A stretch of DNA of 48,090 nt. Origin: CAZCVI01 sp964502145 (GTDB lineage Bacteria; Acidobacteriota; Aminicenantia; UBA2199). The position numbers and the translations under genes are program-made. A model generated the notes under the pieces. It worked only from the letters and a program-made list of their open reading frames with translations, was not told the origin of the DNA and did not search any database. Location of the stretch: the NCBI GenBank assembly GCA_964502145.1, contig CAZCVI010000057.1, forward strand, positions 1 through 48,090, read 5' to 3'. The first letter of the stretch is position 1. Each line of letters starts with the position of its first letter. Shown piece by piece: positions 24,685-33,436 of this stretch.

Positions 24685-26289
24685 TTGAGCAAAAAGAAGT
24701 TGATGTTACTGGGTGATGAAGCCATTGCCCAGGGCGGAATCGATGCCGGTATGTCCGGGATTTACGCGTACCCCGGCACCCCCTCGACGGAAATTACCGA
24801 ATACGTGCAACATTCCCCCGAAGCGATAGAAAAAAATATTCACAGACAATGGTCTGCCAATGAAAAAACAGCCATGGAAGCTGCTCTGGGTATGTCTTAC
24901 GCGGGCAAGCGCAGCATGGCTTGTATGAAGCACGTGGGGCTCAATGTGGCCGCAGATGCTTTTATAAATGCAGCCGTGACCGGAGTGAACGGTGGACTGA
25001 TCGTGGTAGCCGCCGACGACCCGTCCATGCACTCCTCGCAAAACGAGCAGGATTCGCGGTTTTATGGCAAATTCGCCCTGCTACCCATCCTGGAACCCGC
25101 CACCGTGCAGGAAGCCTATGACATGGTGTATTATGGCTATGAATTATCCGAGAAGTACCACGTCCCCCTGTTAATGAGAATCACTACCCGCCTGGCCCAC
25201 AGCCGCTCTGGCGTTGAAACCAAGGACCCGCTACCGGAAAATACATTAAAACTCCCCGAGAATAAACGACAGTTTGTCTTGCTGCCCGCTATGGCCCGTA
25301 AAAGTTATAAACGCCTGATTAACCAGCAAACTTCCTTTCTTGAAGAATCGGAGCACTCCCCTTTTAATCGCTATATGGATGGCCCGGATAAAAAAATGGG
25401 TATCATTGCCTGCGGTCTGGGTTATAATTATTTAATGGAAAACTACGGGGATGGGAAATGCCCCTTTCCAGTGGTCAAAATCGGGCAATATCCCGCGCCT
25501 ATAAACATGATCTCCAAACTGGTGGATGAATGCAAGGAAATACTGGTCTTGGAAGATGGCATGCCAGTTATCGAGGAAATGCTGCGTGGCCTCCTAAACC
25601 GTGGTATCCATGTGAAGGGTCGGTTCAGCGGCGAGATTCCCCGTGATGGCGAGCTCAGCCCTAACATCGTGCGGCTTGCCCTAGGCATGGAAAATTTGAG
25701 TATCTATACTATCCCCGAACTGGTAGCTGGTCGCCCCCCTTCTTTTTGCAAGGGATGTTCCCATGTTGATGCGTATGAAGGAATTAACGAGGCTATTAAA
25801 GATGTATTTGGCGATGGGCATATTTTCTCCGATATCGGCTGTTATACTCTGGGTGCGTTACCCCCTTTCGAATCTATCAGCAGTTGCGTGGATATGGGTG
25901 CTTCCATAACCATGGCCAAAGGAGCCGCCGATGCCGGGCTTTTTCCCGCTTGTGCCGTGATCGGTGATTCTACTTTCACCCACAGTGGCATGACCGCCTT
26001 GTTGGATGTCATCGTTGAAAAAACCAATATCATCGTGTTTATTTCAGACAATTCCACCACCGGTATGACCGGCGGTCAAGACTCGCATGCGTGTGGCAGA
26101 ATCGAGAGTATTTGCCTTGGCCTGGGCATTGAGAAAGAACACTTTCATACCTTGCGCATGATGCCCAATGTCCATGATGAGTTTGTGCGGCTCATTAAAA
26201 AAGAACTGGAGTACAACGGCCCCTCTGTCATTGTACCAACGCGGGAATGCATTCAAATTCTGAAAAACCGTGTTAAAAAAACCACTTAG
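24685..26289 (+). CDS. iorA: indolepyruvate:ferredoxin oxidoreductase alpha subunit, ferredoxin domain absent
   Basis: Oxidatively decarboxylates aryl pyruvates (from Trp, Phe, Tyr) to acyl-CoA with ferredoxin reduction, with IorB. 534 residues: pyrimidine-binding domain at the N-terminus (GIYAYPGTPSTEITEYVQ; SANEKTAMEAALGMSYAGKR), transketolase-C-like middle domain, then the TPP-binding domain (FCKGCSHVDAY; DIGCYTLGALPP; GDSTFTHSGM...SDNSTTGMTGGQ). It stops at about 530 residues, whereas typical IorA is near 600-640 and ends in two [4Fe-4S] clusters; that C-terminal domain is missing. The start is TTG after a strong AAGGAGG. iorB follows 14 bases later. Confidence 0.92.
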   Translation: MSKKKLMLLGDEAIAQGGIDAGMSGIYAYPGTPSTEITEYVQHSPEAIEKNIHRQWSANEKTAMEAALGMSYAGKRSMACMKHVGLNVAADAFINAAVTGVNGGLIVVAADDPSMHSSQNEQDSRFYGKFALLPILEPATVQEAYDMVYYGYELSEKYHVPLLMRITTRLAHSRSGVETKDPLPENTLKLPENKRQFVLLPAMARKSYKRLINQQTSFLEESEHSPFNRYMDGPDKKMGIIACGLGYNYLMENYGDGKCPFPVVKIGQYPAPINMISKLVDECKEILVLEDGMPVIEEMLRGLLNRGIHVKGRFSGEIPRDGELSPNIVRLALGMENLSIYTIPELVAGRPPSFCKGCSHVDAYEGINEAIKDVFGDGHIFSDIGCYTLGALPPFESISSCVDMGASITMAKGAADAGLFPACAVIGDSTFTHSGMTALLDVIVEKTNIIVFISDNSTTGMTGGQDSHACGRIESICLGLGIEKEHFHTLRMMPNVHDEFVRLIKKELEYNGPSVIVPTRECIQILKNRVKKTT

Positions 26290-26303
26290 AACGGGAGACA
26301 GCT

Positions 26304-26888
26304 ATGAAATGTGATATTATATTGGCAGGTGTCGGTGGCCAGGGAATTCTTTCCATTGCCACTGTGATCGGTTATGCGGCTATTGAGGCCGGACTCCATC
26401 TTAAGCAAGCAGAAGTGCATGGTATGTCCCAGCGGGGCGGCGCCGTTTTGTCCCACTTCAGAATCTCCGATAAAGAAATTTTTTCCGATCTCGTGCCCGA
26501 GGGCCGGGCGGATATGATTCTTTCCATGGAACCTATGGAATCGCTCAGGTACCTTCCCTTCCTCCATGCTGGGGGCTGGGTAGTGACCAACTCCACTCCT
26601 TTTATTAATATTTCCAATTACCCGGATATTGAAGCTGTCCTGGCAGAAGTAAAGAAATGTCCCCACCATCTCTTATTTGATGCCGATACCATGGCCAAAG
26701 AAGTAAACAATGCACGTGGTGCCAACATGGTCATTGCGGGTGTAGCCTCGGTCTTTATTGATATTCCCTTCGAAAAAATGGAAGCGGGTGTCAAGGCTAT
26801 ATTCGAGCGAAAAGGTGAAAATATCGTCAACAAGAACCTGGAAGCGCTTCACGCGGGCAGAAAATACGCCCTGGAACATAAAGGATAA
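26304..26888 (+). CDS. iorB: indolepyruvate:ferredoxin oxidoreductase beta subunit
   Basis: 194 residues of the 2-ketoacid oxidoreductase gamma/catalytic-type family. It begins CDIILAGVGGQGILSIATVI, the conserved GVGGQG loop, with EVHGMSQRGGAVLSHFRIS next and the usual GRADMILSMEPMESLRYLP. It partners with IorA encoded just upstream in the same operon. The ATG is 14 bases after the iorA stop, with GGGAGA upstream. Confidence 0.93.
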   Translation: MKCDIILAGVGGQGILSIATVIGYAAIEAGLHLKQAEVHGMSQRGGAVLSHFRISDKEIFSDLVPEGRADMILSMEPMESLRYLPFLHAGGWVVTNSTPFINISNYPDIEAVLAEVKKCPHHLLFDADTMAKEVNNARGANMVIAGVASVFIDIPFEKMEAGVKAIFERKGENIVNKNLEALHAGRKYALEHKG

Positions 26889-26950
26889 AATCTGTACAAC
26901 TCTCCACTCCATCGGTGGAAATTGGACCGATGTTGGCGAATAATAATTAA

Positions 26951-27098
26951 AGTGGCAAGCTGGACTTACTGGACGCTCTGGACTTACTGGACAAACTGGA
27001 AAAATTAAAGGTTTTGTGAAGTCCAGTTGGTCCAGAATGTCCAGTATGTCCAGAGAGTCCAGTTTTTTTTGAAACTTGGTGGTGAATCCAGGTCTCCC
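26951..27098. repeat. 9-nt-periodic hairpin element (CTGGAC type), copy 3
   Basis: Five left units from 26960 (CTGGACTTA, CTGGACGCT, CTGGACTTA, CTGGACAAA, CTGGAAAAA), loop TTAAAGGTTTTGTGAA, five right units from 27021, then the shared flank GAAACTTGGTGGTGAATCCA. It lies between iorB and the iorAB promoter. Confidence 0.9.
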
Positions 27099-27105
27099 TA
27101 GCACC

Positions 27106-27134
27106 TTGACAATTCGCAAAAATATGGTAGTATA
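27106..27134 (+). promoter_or_regulatory. iorAB promoter
   Basis: TTGACA (27106-27111) with AGTATA at 27129-27134 (17-nt spacer) or TAGTAT one base earlier. The leader to the TTG start at 27355 would be about 215 nt and contains a short ORF and a hairpin. Confidence 0.6.
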
Positions 27135-27169
27135 TAAGCCTAAGACCAGTACAAAATGGAATTGTAATC

Positions 27170-27253
27170 ATGAATGATTTTTTAATTGAAGGTATAACTC
27201 TCTTGCCGATTTTTACCGATCTGACCCAATGGTTGGTTGTTCCTCCTTTTTAA
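27170..27253 (+). CDS. possible 27-residue leader peptide upstream of iorAB
   Basis: An ATG-to-TAA frame encoding MNDFLIEGITLLPIFTDLTQ followed by WLVVPPF, within the iorAB leader. The ribosome site (GGAATT) is weak. It is hydrophobic, with Phe, Trp and Pro, so it could be a leader peptide responding to charged aromatic tRNA ahead of the hairpin at 27284, but it could equally be chance. Confidence 0.3.
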   Translation: MNDFLIEGITLLPIFTDLTQWLVVPPF

Positions 27254-27283
27254 TACCAATTAAATTGTTTCTTGATTTCCCTT

Positions 27284-27303
27284 CGGATTATTTTTGTAAT
27301 CCG
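27284..27303 (+). promoter_or_regulatory. hairpin in the iorAB leader
   Basis: CGGATTA, six-base loop, TAATCCG: a perfect 7-bp stem 30 bases after the short leader ORF and 40 bases before the ribosome site. The following bases (AGTCCAATTTTA) make only a weak terminator. Confidence 0.45.
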
Positions 27304-27354
27304 AGTCCAATTTTACCAAAAGAGAAAGCGAACATGTAAGAGAAGGAGGACAAA

Positions 27355-29871
27355 TTGTCACGATTTAATAAATTAGTGGATTCTCCCGCTGGGAGCAAGT
27401 ATATCTTGCAGGGCAATGAAGCTTTTGCTCTGGGTGTGGTGCATGCAGGTTATCACGCTGCCGATGGTTATCCTGGTACTCCCAGTACCGAGGTGATTGA
27501 TAAAGGATTGGCATTTGTCCAGGACCGCATGACCGTAGGTTGGTCTGTTAATGAAGCCGTGAGTGTTGGCGTAGCCGTGGGACACTCCATGGCTGGTAGC
27601 GATACTGTGGTAACCATGAAAATACCCGGCATATTCCAGGCTGGCGATGCCATTTCTACCGCTGCCTTTTACTCCGCCCCTGCCGGTGCATTGGTCATTT
27701 ATGCCGCTACCGATTATATCCCTTCCAGCACCCAGCACGTCATTGATGCGCGGCATTTTTTAGCTTCTGCCAGACTTCCTATCCTGGAACCACGCCACCA
27801 CCAGGAAATGTATGATATGGCATGGCTTGCCGCAGATATGAGCAAACAATTCAACACCCCAGTGGTCATACTGGTATCAGGTATTCTTGCCCATTCCGAG
27901 GGGCTGGTAACGTTGCGGGAACCCCGTACCGTGACACCCCATAAAATTCCCGATAATTTCCATGCCTGGATGTTGATGCCCGGTATTGCCCGGGAAAATT
28001 ATAATCTGGCCACTACCCGCCGTATTCCCGATATTCGTCGCTGGGCCGAGGGTTCGTCGCTGGTCGAATGGATTCACGGGACCGATGATTTCGGGATTAT
28101 TTGCAACGGTGAGGCCACTATGATCGTGAAGGAAACCCTGCATTCCGTGGGCCTAAATCCCTCTATCCTCTCCCTGGCCATTACCAATCCCTTGCCGGAA
28201 AAAAGCGTGGCTGAATTTGCCAGTAGTATCACCGGGCAGTTGTTCGTGGTTGAAGATGGCGATAAATTCCTCGAAGAACGTATCCGCTTACTTGGTATCC
28301 ATGTGTCCGGCAAAGAGAATGATAGCGTTATTACCAACTGGACCCCGGAAGACCTGCTGCACCTTCTATCTGCTCACGTGGCAGTTAATACCCAAATGGC
28401 GCCCCAGACCATTCCTCTGCAAGCAGTAAAACGGCCCCCTGCTATTTGCCCTGGCTGTCCATACAAGGCGTTTGGTCTTACTGTGGCCAAGTTAAAGAAG
28501 AAAAAGAAAATTTATGCCTCCTTTGGGGATATTGGTTGTTCCACCCTGTTGTATTTCTTGAATGCCCTTGATACTGTTCTGTGTATGGGGGCCTCTGATT
28601 CCGTCAGGCAGGGTTTTGTGCTCTCCCGTCCTGACATGGCCCACCAGACCATCAGTGTTATCGGTGATTCCTGTGAATGTCATAGCGGTCTTGATGCCAC
28701 CCGCAACGCCGTGTTTCGCAATACTCCCGGCGTGAAGGTTATTCTAGATAACAGCATCACCGCCATGACCGGCGGTCAACCTGCTCCCAGTTCCAGGTCC
28801 AACCTGGCTGGCGTGGCCAATAAATTTAGCTTAAAAGAGGCCGTCATCGCAGAAAAAGGACGTGTTGTGATTGCCGATGCCTACAACTTAAAGGAAGTGG
28901 AGCGTGTCTTAACCGAGGCTTTAGAGTTGGCAAAAAAAGGTGAATTTACCACCCTTATCTTGGAGGGAAGCTGTATCCATGAGGTAGAACCCGCCCGGTT
29001 GATTCGCCAGTCCCACATTGTCGAGGAAACCTGTAAAAAATGCGGCCTCTGTAATATTTGCCCCGGTATTGAATTGGATGACCAGAATTTACCCCATTAT
29101 ACCACTCTATGTTCTAACTGCGGTTCAAATACCCCCGTTTGTATGCAGCGTTGCAACTTTGGCGCTATCCAACCCATGAAAGAGGCAGAACAAACCTTGA
29201 CCCGCTTACCCGAAGCCCCGCCCATACAAGAGGTAAACCCGGTCTCCCCGGTTAATAATATGCTGCCACCATCGTTACGGTTGGCTATCCGGGGAATTGG
29301 TGGACAGGGGAACCTATTCTTCGGCAAAGTCCTCTCTGAACTGGCATTACGTACTGCCTATGTGGAGGATCATATCGTTAAAGGCGATACCCACGGTATG
29401 GCCCAATTGGGTGGCCCCGTGATTTCTACTTTTGCCTGCGGGAACGTGTATTCCCCAGTATTGGCCCCTCATTCTGTCGATGTACTGGTGGTGATGGAAA
29501 CTGGTGAAGTGTTGCGACCGGGATTTCTCGATTTACTCAAAGAGAATGGCACCATCCTGCTCAATCGCTTTAAAGTTCTTCCCTCTACTGCCAAGAAAGA
29601 GGAATATCCAGACCTAGAAAAGATCGAAAAAACCCTGGAGAATTATCATATTATTCCCTTCAATGCCTATGATCTGGCTATAGCACTGGGAGATAAAATG
29701 GGTAAAACCGTCAATGTGATTGTGCTGGGGATATTGTCTACTATCGAACCCTTTAACCAGATTCCCCTGGATAGGTGGTATGCCGCGTTGAGTGCCGTTT
29801 CCACCAAAGAGGCCATTGACCGAGCCAACCGCATTGCTTTTAATGCGGGTCGGAATTATTGTTCTCAATAA
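27355..29871 (+). CDS. iorA: fused indolepyruvate:ferredoxin oxidoreductase, IorA-IorB
   Basis: 838 residues joining both IOR subunits. N-terminal IorA part: ADGYPGTPSTEVIDKG, WSVNEAVSVGVAVGHSMAG, TPP domain with CPGCPYKAFG, DIGCSTLLYF and GDSCECHSGLD...NSITAMTGGQ. A ferredoxin-like segment follows (about 560-610) with Cys560, 563, 566, 569 (CKKCGLCNICP) and a looser second group (CSNCGSNTPVCMQRCN). After a Pro-rich linker, from about 640, comes the IorB-like domain (LAIRGIGGQGNLFFGKVLSE; GDTHGMAQLGGPV). The start is TTG after AAGGAGGA. It is the second IOR in a row; substrate may differ from the first. The last 32 bases overlap the convergent PilZ-like gene. Confidence 0.9.
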   Translation: MSRFNKLVDSPAGSKYILQGNEAFALGVVHAGYHAADGYPGTPSTEVIDKGLAFVQDRMTVGWSVNEAVSVGVAVGHSMAGSDTVVTMKIPGIFQAGDAISTAAFYSAPAGALVIYAATDYIPSSTQHVIDARHFLASARLPILEPRHHQEMYDMAWLAADMSKQFNTPVVILVSGILAHSEGLVTLREPRTVTPHKIPDNFHAWMLMPGIARENYNLATTRRIPDIRRWAEGSSLVEWIHGTDDFGIICNGEATMIVKETLHSVGLNPSILSLAITNPLPEKSVAEFASSITGQLFVVEDGDKFLEERIRLLGIHVSGKENDSVITNWTPEDLLHLLSAHVAVNTQMAPQTIPLQAVKRPPAICPGCPYKAFGLTVAKLKKKKKIYASFGDIGCSTLLYFLNALDTVLCMGASDSVRQGFVLSRPDMAHQTISVIGDSCECHSGLDATRNAVFRNTPGVKVILDNSITAMTGGQPAPSSRSNLAGVANKFSLKEAVIAEKGRVVIADAYNLKEVERVLTEALELAKKGEFTTLILEGSCIHEVEPARLIRQSHIVEETCKKCGLCNICPGIELDDQNLPHYTTLCSNCGSNTPVCMQRCNFGAIQPMKEAEQTLTRLPEAPPIQEVNPVSPVNNMLPPSLRLAIRGIGGQGNLFFGKVLSELALRTAYVEDHIVKGDTHGMAQLGGPVISTFACGNVYSPVLAPHSVDVLVVMETGEVLRPGFLDLLKENGTILLNRFKVLPSTAKKEEYPDLEKIEKTLENYHIIPFNAYDLAIALGDKMGKTVNVIVLGILSTIEPFNQIPLDRWYAALSAVSTKEAIDRANRIAFNAGRNYCSQ

Positions 29872-31195
29872 TGTTCTGTAATTGAAGCTGGCTTTCCAAT
29901 GGTAGTATCAAGATATTCTGGATTCCCAGCATACGGCACCGGATAATCTCTTTGGGAGGAAGTTTTTCTTGTGCAAAGAGGACTATTTGTACATTCCCCA
30001 GAACTCCCATGCTGGCAATTTTCTCCAGGTAATCCAGCATGCTTTGTCTTTTTAGCATGTGTGGTGATAATAGGAAGGTTGGTTTTGCTTCATTGAGCGT
30101 TTTGATAATCTTCAGGGGATTATCTACATGAACCCACCGGTATTTGGGGAGGTTAGCCAGAAAGGCCAGTGCTTGTTTTAATTCGTCACCGATGGATAAT
30201 AAAATCTGTCCATGTGTTTTTGGTTGAGGTTGTTGTTGCGGTTGAGGCGCCGGGGCAGTGGTTCTGGGAGTGGGGGCCAAACTGTCCATTGGATGCGCTT
30301 CCACCTCTTTGGCAAAGGTTACTTTTTCTCCACGGGGTGGTAGTGTGATCGGGGCAGAATTTCCAGGTTTCTCTTTTTCCAGTGTTTTGTCCGGTGTTTG
30401 TCCCGGGGATTCTTTTTCCTTCTGTCGTTCCAATTCGATTTCTTGTCTTCGTTTGAAAGAGCGGCGTACCGGTCTGTGCGGCATATAACGATCGGCCACC
30501 ATATTACTGATCGCCTGTTGGAACTTGCCCGGCAATTTTTTGAGTAGGATGGCTATTTTGCAGCCTCCCTGCTGGATAATCCTGAGCACCTCGCCCTCCA
30601 CTTGGAATGTGGGTACGCCCGGCAGACCGCTGACTTTAACGATGGCCATGGCGGTTCCCGCCGCCAGTAATTCCCGGTTGAGCGGTAATTTGCGTTCATT
30701 TTCCAGCATCAGTGCCCGCTCAATGGCGACGCATATGGCGTCCTCGCTGATTTCAACCCCTGTGCCCGTAATCCCAACTCCAGCCCCAAATCCTTGCAGC
30801 ATCGTCACTTTTACCCCTTCGCGGGTTGAAAGTGAGATGCGCGGTTTTTTTCGACGCTCTTTGTGTTGGATGCCAGCCGGGAAAAGAATGTATGGTTTGC
30901 CCCCGGAGACGATCAGTTTGGAAGCAAAAATATACCACGAGTTGTCCAATGAAAAACCGCACTGTACTGGTTTATCCTGAAATTCTAAGAGGCCCGGAGC
31001 ATCTTCAATGCGGATTACTCTTTGTTTTATTTCCCAGGAATAGGGACTGCATTCCCACCGCTTTTCCTTGGTGCGGATAGTGAGGGGAATACGTTGCCTT
31101 ACAACTTCATCCAGGTAGCCAAGCACTTCGTCTTCCTCGTGAATCATACCGGGAAGATCCGCCAAACTTTTTTCTTTCTTGCCAAATAATGCCAC
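29840..31195 (-). CDS. PilZ-like protein with C-terminal pseudo-receiver domain
   Basis: 451 residues, no signal. Residues 15-100 resemble the YcgR-type N-terminal domain, and a PilZ-like domain begins at the RRKKPR motif (Arg115-Arg119, the RxxxR c-di-GMP signature). The second signature DxSxxG is replaced by EISEDA, so ligand binding is uncertain. A Lys/Glu/Pro-rich linker (about 245-335) leads to a receiver-like fold (about 338-445, ILLSIGDELKQALAFL...PTFLLSPHM...RMLGIQNILILPL) in which the phospho-acceptor Asp is missing. The start is GTG after GAGG. With a GGDEF enzyme encoded next, a c-di-GMP effector is a fair inference. Confidence 0.75.
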   Translation of the reverse strand: MALFGKKEKSLADLPGMIHEEDEVLGYLDEVVRQRIPLTIRTKEKRWECSPYSWEIKQRVIRIEDAPGLLEFQDKPVQCGFSLDNSWYIFASKLIVSGGKPYILFPAGIQHKERRKKPRISLSTREGVKVTMLQGFGAGVGITGTGVEISEDAICVAIERALMLENERKLPLNRELLAAGTAMAIVKVSGLPGVPTFQVEGEVLRIIQQGGCKIAILLKKLPGKFQQAISNMVADRYMPHRPVRRSFKRRQEIELERQKEKESPGQTPDKTLEKEKPGNSAPITLPPRGEKVTFAKEVEAHPMDSLAPTPRTTAPAPQPQQQPQPKTHGQILLSIGDELKQALAFLANLPKYRWVHVDNPLKIIKTLNEAKPTFLLSPHMLKRQSMLDYLEKIASMGVLGNVQIVLFAQEKLPPKEIIRCRMLGIQNILILPLESQLQLQNIIENNNSDPH

Positions 31196-31235
31196 TGCTT
31201 ACCTCGTTCGCTTATGCAAAATTTATCAAACCATT

Positions 31236-31289
31236 AAAAAAGCCGATTAATAAAGGTATCGTCAGAAAGAATACCAACCTTTAATCGGC
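31236..31289 (-). terminator. intrinsic terminator of the diguanylate cyclase gene
   Basis: Read on the minus strand, GCCGATTAAAGG...CCTTTATTAATCGGC forms a long stem followed at once by TTTTTT (31241-31236). It lies about 280 bases beyond the GGDEF stop codon and just before the PilZ-like gene, separating the two. Confidence 0.75.
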
Positions 31290-31482
31290 AGAGAAAAAAG
31301 TTAATATTTCTCATTTTCCTCTTAATTAACATTATATAACAATTCTTTGAGATAAAATCAAGAGATATTAACGATAATTTTTACAATTTAAAAGATTTTT
31401 TCATTTTGACGCCTATTTTTAGGTATTTGGCCCCTATTTTTGGAAGAGCGGCTTGGATTTTTTTCAAATTTTTAAAAATTGG

Positions 31483-31527
31483 CTGGATGATCTGGACGAT
31501 ATGGACGATATGGACAAACTGGATATA
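31483..31527. repeat. solitary 9-nt-unit array (half of a hairpin element)
   Basis: Five units: CTGGATGAT, CTGGACGAT, ATGGACGAT, ATGGACAAA, CTGGATATA. There is no complementary arm nearby, so this appears to be one arm of the dispersed hairpin family, either decayed or an intermediate. Confidence 0.75.
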
Positions 31528-31565
31528 TTGTCGGAGTGGGGGACTGAGTTTGCCTGCTTTTGGTA

Positions 31566-32903
31566 TTATTTTATGACCGTTACTTTGTTACGTCCAGTCC
31601 GTTTGGATTCGTAGAGGGCATTGTCTACCCGTTTGGTGTAGGTTTCGTCCGTGTCTTCCCCTTTGAATTGCGAGACACCGAAACTGCATGTGACATTACC
31701 TGCTTGTTCAAAGTGATATTCCATGATTTTTTGGCGGATGCGTTCTGCCAGTTTGGCGGCATTTTCCAGAGTCGTGTGGGGCAGTAACAGGATGAATTCC
31801 TCGCCTCCCCAACGGGAGAAGATATCCGTGTCCCGTATGTATTTTTTGATCAGGGTGACCAGCGCGACCAATACTTTGTCCCCCACATCGTGACCGTGTG
31901 TATCGTTGATGGACTTAAAATGATCGATATCCAGCATGATGATTGACAGGTCTGTTTCGTAGCGGCGGTTGCGTTTAATTTCCTCGTTTAGAGTCTCGTG
32001 AAATTTGACCCGATTGTAAATCTGGGTCAGTTGATCCGTGACCGAAAGTAATTTTAATTTTTCTTCCATTTCCTTGATTTTAGTAATATCAATGGAGTTG
32101 ACTACCACGCCGGTGACGATTTTGTTTTCTTTGGCAAACAAAGGATAATAACTGACATACATAAAACGTCTGATACCATCGGGAAAATCGAACCATTCCT
32201 GTTGGGTCACTATTTTACCGGTCAGACACGAATTCATATTTTCTTTCACTTTTTCCTGGAAGAATTTTTTCCCCAGCAGTTCTTCCATGTGATGGCCCAC
32301 AATGTCTTGCCTTGACTTTTTATAGATATTGAGATACGCATCGTTAACCGTGCGGAAGATGCCGCTTTTATCAATATAAGACATTGGATCGTTAATCGTG
32401 GAGAGAATCTGGGAATACCTATACATCAGCTCTTCCATGCGCCGATACTCGGTATTATCACTGACAAAAACCGCCAGTTTATCCACCTCATGATCTTCAT
32501 CCAAGATGGGATGGATGCAAACTTGCAGGATCATCCCCAGAAATTCATCCTGAAAACGCAATGGTTCTTTGGTTTGCTGAACAATATTAATATACATTTT
32601 GCGGAACTCTTTGAATTCCACCGAGAAAAAATCGAACAGGTTTTTACCTGACAGTTCACCGTAACTTTTACCTGTCCGTCCGACCACCGCTTCATTCACT
32701 TCCAGTATAATACCGTCCGTATTTAACAGTGCCGCCAGATCGGAGGTTGCGTTCATCAATGCATAGGTTGTGGCCTTGCTTTTGATTAAAGCGTTTTCGG
32801 TGTGAACACGCAATTCGTCCTGCTTTTGCAATTGAACGACCTGCTTGTTCAATTCATCTATTTTAGCGAGCAATTGTTCCTTGGAGAAATCGGCGAAATG
32901 CAT
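31566..32903 (-). CDS. sensor diguanylate cyclase, PAS-PAS-GGDEF
   Basis: 445 residues from the ATG at 32903 (GGAG upstream); a TTG 24 bases earlier is possible. An N-terminal coiled coil (about 8-40), two PAS domains (about 45-155 and 160-275) and a GGDEF domain from about 290. The active-site motif is GGEEF (366-370) and the inhibitory site RDTD (357-360) lies five residues before it, so the enzyme should make c-di-GMP from two GTP and be product-inhibited. There are no membrane segments, so it senses a cytoplasmic signal. Confidence 0.92.
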   Translation of the reverse strand: MHFADFSKEQLLAKIDELNKQVVQLQKQDELRVHTENALIKSKATTYALMNATSDLAALLNTDGIILEVNEAVVGRTGKSYGELSGKNLFDFFSVEFKEFRKMYINIVQQTKEPLRFQDEFLGMILQVCIHPILDEDHEVDKLAVFVSDNTEYRRMEELMYRYSQILSTINDPMSYIDKSGIFRTVNDAYLNIYKKSRQDIVGHHMEELLGKKFFQEKVKENMNSCLTGKIVTQQEWFDFPDGIRRFMYVSYYPLFAKENKIVTGVVVNSIDITKIKEMEEKLKLLSVTDQLTQIYNRVKFHETLNEEIKRNRRYETDLSIIMLDIDHFKSINDTHGHDVGDKVLVALVTLIKKYIRDTDIFSRWGGEEFILLLPHTTLENAAKLAERIRQKIMEYHFEQAGNVTCSFGVSQFKGEDTDETYTKRVDNALYESKRTGRNKVTVIK

Positions 32904-33147
32904 GAGCTTATACTCCAACCCAGACAACGGCGGGCACGAACAATGTGGCCAAACGAAATAAATAAAACTCGCTAAACTCGGTCAATAGTGATAACTTCTG
33001 TTTCGGATGCATGGAGCTATTTTACCACAGAAGGAAAATTTAGAAAAGGGCTTCACCCCGCTTTGAAGAAATAATTCAAAAATTGTACAATAATTGTTCC
33101 CCCTGACGGGTGATACAGTATTTATTGATAGTGCCATGCCAGGAACA

Positions 33148-33325
33148 ATGGGAAGTATGGGAAAAATGGGAATTATGCGAATTATGGGAATTATGTGAAT
33201 TATGGGATAAACAGAAATATTCCCATACTTCCCATACCTCCCATAATTCCCATACTTCCCATTACTCCCATAACTCCCACGTGCTCTTACAATACTTTCA
33301 AAGAATTGGTAGTGGTTTTAGGCTT
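33148..33325. repeat. 9-nt-periodic hairpin element (ATGGGAATT type), copy 2
   Basis: Seven left units from 33148 (ATGGGAAGT, ATGGGAAAA, ATGGGAATT, ATGCGAATT, ATGGGAATT, ATGTGAATT, ATGGGATAA), an 11-nt loop, six and a half complementary right units from 33222 to 33279, then the flank TTGGTAGTGGTTTTAGG (33306-33322). It lies between divergent genes. Confidence 0.9.
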
Positions 33326-33436
33326 GCTACCTGTGTTGAATCGTGTATAATAATATAGTATATCTTAAACGCCTACAGCAATATACAATGAATCTGAAGT
33401 ATCAAATAACAATCAAAGAATGCGGAAAATAAAAAA

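Noticed and set aside
33110..33358. ORF of 82 codons with tripeptide repeats (WEL/CEL, SHT/SHN)
   Set aside because: It simply translates the 9-nt hairpin units; the period of nine bases guarantees an open frame with tripeptide repeats. No ribosome site or conserved domain.
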